64,000 nucleotides of DNA, taken from Gammaproteobacteria bacterium. GTDB lineage: Bacteria; Pseudomonadota; Gammaproteobacteria; Pseudomonadales; UBA5518. Below, one piece after another: positions 60,547 through 64,000 of this stretch. Each line of letters starts with the position of its first letter. Position 1 is the first letter of the stretch. A program made the position numbers and the translations under genes. The DNA is taken from positions 1-64,000 of the forward strand of contig JADKDK010000004.1 in NCBI GenBank assembly GCA_016718385.1, in the 5' to 3' direction. Under the pieces are notes generated by a model. That model was not told the origin of the DNA, did no database searches, and saw nothing but the letters and a program-made list of their open reading frames with translations.

Positions 60547-61773
60547 CTACCAGCGCCGCCAGCGTTGCACGGCGGCGCGGCGCGCGCGCAGCGTGCGTTG
60601 TCGCTGCTCGGCCGTGACGCGTGCGGTCTCGGGCGGCAGTGCCGCATCGAGCTCCGATAGCTTCAGCAGCCGCATCGTCGGCGTGGGGTGATCGCTGGCT
60701 TCCAGCCAGCGTCCGATGACGCCACCCGTGTGGAAGCCCCCGGTGTCGAGCCAGTTGGCGATGCCCGGATCCCGTGCGCAGATCACCGCGCGGAAGCGCC
60801 CGTCCCGGTCGATGTGCGCCTGCCGGCCGTTCAGGCTGGTCTGCCGGTTGGTGAGATCGATGCCGAGGAACAGGGGGTCGGCGAGCTGGAAATTCCAGTA
60901 GCGACACGCCTTCGGCAGATCCGCTTCGATCAGCACGCACTCGTCCTCGCGGATGGACCAGTAGCCGTCGATGTAGACCTGCGTGGCGATTCCGCCGAAG
61001 CTCCAGTAATCCGTGAGCTGCAATGCGTTGACGGGTGACTTGGTGCGCAGTTGCTTCATGTAGTCCAGCCAGTACCGGGTGCCCATCAGCACGAAGTTGG
61101 TCAGCAGGCGCAGGTTGTCGGCGATCTGCTCGCGCGTCGGTCGGGGCAGCTGCGCAGGTACGTCGATGCGGTCCAGCGCGACGAAGGCGTTCTCCTCCGT
61201 GTCCCAGTCGTAGGATGTCTGGCGTACCAGCACGTGATCGGCCCTGGGGCTGAGCTCCAGCCAGTTCCCGTTGTGGCCGGCAGGGCGCTCGCGGCTGATC
61301 AGGAGCTCGAAGGAACCGTCCGGTGCGAGCGCGATCTGCCCGAAATCCGTCTGCCCCACCAGGGGCCCCGGGAGGTCCTCCATCCAGAGCCCGCGGCCCG
61401 GGCCGCTGGAGGCGCCTATGGTCACGGTGCCGAGCAGCACGCTGCCGCGCTTGCCGTGCAGCCGGTACATGCCCTTCGGGCTGATCGGCGAGATCAGGTA
61501 GACGTTGTCTGGGTTGGGGCCGGCGGAATTGAACGTCGCGTTGAGGTAGGGCACCAGATCCGGATGCTCGGGCGAGGCGTGGAAGATCATCGGATAGCCC
61601 TGGGCGAGGGTCATCGCCATCATCTTGTCGAGTTCCGCGCGCGCCTGCGGGTCGTGCGGATCCTCGAGCAGGGCATAGAGTTCCTCGCCCACGCGCAGCC
61701 CGTCGAGGAACTCGCTCCAGCTGCCGGGTGCCCGTGCCCGGTGGATCGCGGATGTCGTCGTGTCGTCGGTCAT
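60547..61773 (-). CDS. DUF1214 domain protein
   Basis: The 408-residue protein has the DUF1214 features: FNSAGPNPDNVYLISPISPKGMYRLHGKRGS, GQIALAPDGSFELLISRERP, and the core YWSFGGIATQVYIDGYWSIREDECVLIEADLPKACRYWNFQLADPLFLGIDLTNRQTSLNG-type block in which a Trp/Tyr-rich sheet dominates. Family function is unknown. It is the promoter-proximal gene of the minus-strand set. Start 61773 has AGGAGC upstream. A symmetrical operator-like site lies 68 nt upstream. Confidence 0.82.
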   Translation of the reverse strand: MTDDTTTSAIHRARAPGSWSEFLDGLRVGEELYALLEDPHDPQARAELDKMMAMTLAQGYPMIFHASPEHPDLVPYLNATFNSAGPNPDNVYLISPISPKGMYRLHGKRGSVLLGTVTIGASSGPGRGLWMEDLPGPLVGQTDFGQIALAPDGSFELLISRERPAGHNGNWLELSPRADHVLVRQTSYDWDTEENAFVALDRIDVPAQLPRPTREQIADNLRLLTNFVLMGTRYWLDYMKQLRTKSPVNALQLTDYWSFGGIATQVYIDGYWSIREDECVLIEADLPKACRYWNFQLADPLFLGIDLTNRQTSLNGRQAHIDRDGRFRAVICARDPGIANWLDTGGFHTGGVIGRWLEASDHPTPTMRLLKLSELDAALPPETARVTAEQRQRTLRARRAAVQRWRRW

Positions 61774-61840
61774 CGTGGCGTGCTCCTGGATGGGGAAGGG
61801 TTGTGTCTGGCAGCGCAGCATGGATCAAATCGGGGAGGAG

Positions 61841-61858
61841 TTAAAGCATTTGCCTTAA
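61841..61858. promoter_or_regulatory. Operator-like palindrome between divergent DUF1214 and alcohol dehydrogenase genes
   Basis: TTAAAGCATTTGCCTTAA is an 18-bp inverted repeat with matching TTAA and GCA/TGC arms and four central or single mismatches (7 of 9 pairs match, the centre TT being unpaired). It lies in the 141-nt divergent gap, an AT-rich island in GC-rich DNA. A dimeric regulator is likely, but none is encoded next to it. Confidence 0.5.
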
Positions 61859-61914
61859 CATCTTCCGTGTGCAAGTATCCGATGCTGCCGACCGGCAACG
61901 GATCAGGGGGGCGT

Positions 61915-62940
61915 ATGCGCGCTGCGGTATTCGAAGGCTTGGGCACGCCCCTCGGGATCAGGACCGTGCCCGATCCCGCTCCACTGCCCGAGCAGGTAGT
62001 CCTGCGCGTGTGCCGTTGCGGCATCTGCGGCAGCGACCTGCACATGAGCGCCGATCCGGAGGCCGGATATCGCCCGGGCGTGACGCCCGGGCACGAGCTC
62101 GCGGGCGAAGTGGTGGCCGTCGGTTCGGCCGTGTCGCGACTGCGCGTCGGGGATCGGGTGACCGCGATGGCGGTTCTCGGTTGCGGCCGCTGCGCGGCCT
62201 GCGCGGCGGGTGACCCCTTCGGGTGTCCGGTGTTCCAGGCGGACCCGTCCGCGTGCGGGCTGTGGGGAGGCTTCGGCCAGTACACGGTCGTGCCGGAGCG
62301 CCACTGCGTCGTGCTGCCAGAGGTGCTGTCGATGGCGGACGGTGCGCTGGTCGAGCCGCTGGCCTGCAGTCTGCACGGCGTGCGCAGGGCGCGGCTGCAA
62401 CCCGGTGCGCGCGTGCTGGTGCTCGGCGCCGGTTCGGTCGGACTCGGTGCCGTGTTCTGGGCCCGCCGCCTGGGCGCCGGAAGGATCGCCGTCGCGGCGC
62501 GCTCGCACCGCGGCGAGGAACTCGCCATGAAGCTGGGCGCGACCGCCTTCCTCGCGCACGAGACGGATCGCGCGGCGCAGGCCCATGCGGCCCTGGGCGG
62601 ACCGCCCGACGTCGTGCTCGAATGTGTCGGTCGGCCGGGCATGATCAACGAGGCGATGATGCTCGCGCGCCTGCGCGGGACGGTGGTGGTGCTGGGCATG
62701 TGCACGGGACCCGATGTCGCGATTCCCGTCATCGGGCTCATGAAGGAGCTCGAACTGCGCTTCGCCGTCACCTACTCGGTGGCCGAGTTCGAGCAGGTCG
62801 TGGATGTGCTGGCGCGCGGAGCTCCCGAGCTGCGCGCCATGCACACCGGCACGGTCGGCCTGGATGCGCTGCCGCAGGCCTTCGAGGCGCTGCGCCAGCC
62901 GAACGATCACTGCAAGCTGATGGTGGATCCCTGGGCATGA
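61915..62940 (+). CDS. Zinc-dependent alcohol dehydrogenase (MDR family)
   Basis: This is a 341-residue medium-chain dehydrogenase. The catalytic zinc region is CRCGICGSDLH (Cys38) with TPGHE (His60, Glu61). The structural zinc loop is GCGRCAACAAGDPFGC. The nucleotide-binding motif is VLVLGAGSVGLGAVFWA. It resembles threonine/sorbitol dehydrogenase-like members; the substrate is not determinable. The sulfotransferase start overlaps its stop (ATGA at 62937-62940), suggesting a joint job. The divergent gap with an operator-like site is upstream. Confidence 0.92.
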   Translation: MRAAVFEGLGTPLGIRTVPDPAPLPEQVVLRVCRCGICGSDLHMSADPEAGYRPGVTPGHELAGEVVAVGSAVSRLRVGDRVTAMAVLGCGRCAACAAGDPFGCPVFQADPSACGLWGGFGQYTVVPERHCVVLPEVLSMADGALVEPLACSLHGVRRARLQPGARVLVLGAGSVGLGAVFWARRLGAGRIAVAARSHRGEELAMKLGATAFLAHETDRAAQAHAALGGPPDVVLECVGRPGMINEAMMLARLRGTVVVLGMCTGPDVAIPVIGLMKELELRFAVTYSVAEFEQVVDVLARGAPELRAMHTGTVGLDALPQAFEALRQPNDHCKLMVDPWA

Positions 62941-64000
62941 GCAACTTTCTGACGAGCGATGACCCGGGCGCGCGCATTCCGTCGCGTTTCGTCGACGCGG
63001 AGGACGCGCTGCACGAGACGGCCATGGCGATGAGCGGTCACGACGACTTCGGCGATCCGGCTTACCGGCAGGGATTGCGCGTGCTGTTGCAGGCGATGGA
63101 CGCGGAATGTCCGATGACGCCCCAGGGGCGCGTCTTCGCCTTCTTCGAGCTTGCGATGGCGCTGAACGCGCGCCTGGTCACGGAGGCCGGGTGGAAGGCT
63201 TTCCCGGAGCTGCTGCGCACGCGCATCGAGGCGCCGCTCGTGATCACGGGCCTGCCGCGCAGCAGCACGACCGTGCTGCACCGGCTGCTGGCGGTGGATC
63301 CGCAGTTCCAGGGGCTGGAGAGCTGGCTCGCGAACGCGCCGATGCCGCGCCCGCCGCGCGAGCAGTGGGGAGAGATTCCGGCCTTCCGCGCGAGCGACCG
63401 TCGGCTGGAGAAATGGTTCGAGACCGTGCCGCAGTTCCGTGCCGCCCACAACATGGCGGTGGACGACATGGAGGAGTGCATCGAGGTCCTGCGGCAGGAT
63501 TTCGCCACCAACCGCTTCGGCTGCAACTTCGATGTGCCGACCTATGATCGCTGGTGGATGTCCCGGGACGAACTGCCATCGTACCGGCGCTTTGCCGATG
63601 TGCTGCGCCTGATCGGTGGCCGCGAGCCCGGACGCCGCTGGCTGCTGAAGAACCCCGGCCACATCTACAGCATCGATGCATTGCTGGCGGTCTTCCCGGA
63701 CGCGAGGATCGTCTACACGCACCGCGATCCGCTGCGGGCCATACCCTCGGTGGCCAGCCTCATCCACCTGGCGCGGCGGATCCCCTGCGGCGATGCGGCG
63801 TCGAAGAACACCGGCCCGCGCGAGCTGGCGGTGTGGTCGCGCGGCACGCAGCCGATGCTGCGCGCGCGCGAGCGTCATCCGCGGCAGTTCCACGATGTGC
63901 AGCAGCGCGATTTCCTGCGCGACCCGATGGGTGTCGTCGCCGCTGTCTACGCCGCCTTCGACCTGCGTCCCGGCGCCGGCGTCGAGGACGCGATGCGCGC
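62937..64000 (+). CDS. Sulfotransferase family protein, cut by the right edge
   Basis: An open frame starts MSNFLTSDDPGARIPSRF at 62937 and continues past the window end (354 codons visible). It has the PAPS 5'-phosphosulfate loop as ITGLPRSSTTVLHRLL and the 3'-phosphate region as VYTHRDPLRAIPSVASL, with LLKNPGHIYSIDALLAVFPD between them. These are typical of Sulfotransfer_3-type enzymes, which move sulfate from PAPS to a hydroxyl of a lipid or other small molecule. It is translationally coupled to the alcohol dehydrogenase. Confidence 0.85.
   Translation, partial: MSNFLTSDDPGARIPSRFVDAEDALHETAMAMSGHDDFGDPAYRQGLRVLLQAMDAECPMTPQGRVFAFFELAMALNARLVTEAGWKAFPELLRTRIEAPLVITGLPRSSTTVLHRLLAVDPQFQGLESWLANAPMPRPPREQWGEIPAFRASDRRLEKWFETVPQFRAAHNMAVDDMEECIEVLRQDFATNRFGCNFDVPTYDRWWMSRDELPSYRRFADVLRLIGGREPGRRWLLKNPGHIYSIDALLAVFPDARIVYTHRDPLRAIPSVASLIHLARRIPCGDAASKNTGPRELAVWSRGTQPMLRARERHPRQFHDVQQRDFLRDPMGVVAAVYAAFDLRPGAGVEDAMR

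Overview
The window is about 64 kb of GC-rich DNA (roughly two thirds G+C by eye) from a gammaproteobacterium. The order ispB (opposite strand), rplU, rpmA, obgE, proB, rpsT is the arrangement known from Pseudomonas and relatives. GTAG-headed palindromic repeats (REP/REPIN type), RND pumps and a wax-ester/P450 lipid region also fit a GC-rich, lipid-storing environmental gammaproteobacterium. The order and genus cannot be fixed from this sequence.

Layout. 1-4.9 kb is the edge of an exopolysaccharide locus: VanZ-like protein, UDP-sugar epimerase, XrtA-type AAA ATPase, chain-length determinant and a BY-kinase-like ATPase. 5.1-7.4 kb holds a DUF1631 gene. Every gene from 1 to 7.4 kb except the chain-length determinant has its frame broken by single-base slips, which points to poor base quality at this end rather than biology. 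7.4-13.2 kb is the housekeeping block (ispB, rplU-rpmA-obgE, proB, rpsT, dgkA). 13.2-21.2 kb has single metabolic genes: amidohydrolase, TetR regulator coupled to a phosphatase, aldehyde dehydrogenase, Pcm, HDAC-like deacetylase, NTF2-like protein. 21.3-25.7 kb is a two-gene RND efflux operon.

25.8-39.1 kb is a metal-resistance block with all genes on the minus strand. A Cys/His-rich small protein and a CopK-like protein lead a CusCBA-type Cu(I)/Ag(I) exporter. A His-rich CzcI-like protein then leads a CzcCBA-type divalent-cation exporter. The block is bracketed by two near-identical copies of the 3' end of the next gene, a 1158-residue fused flavin/iron-sulfur oxidoreductase resembling NfnB plus NfnA (39.1-42.6 kb). 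42.8-49.5 kb is a complete four-gene peptide ABC importer. A VapBC-type toxin-antitoxin pair and a broken paaY follow, again bracketed by two copies of the 3' end of the neighbouring gene (the ABC ATPase).

50.7-64 kb carries an SDR, a DUF4160/DUF2442 pair, and a lipid region: cytochrome P450, three WS/DGAT wax-ester/triacylglycerol synthases, an alpha/beta hydrolase, a beta-helix protein, a DUF1214 protein, a zinc alcohol dehydrogenase and a sulfotransferase cut by the window edge.

The two most unusual signals are (i) GTAG palindromic repeats whose leading TAG is the actual stop codon of five genes, and (ii) two separate accessory blocks each bracketed by a duplicated gene 3' end.
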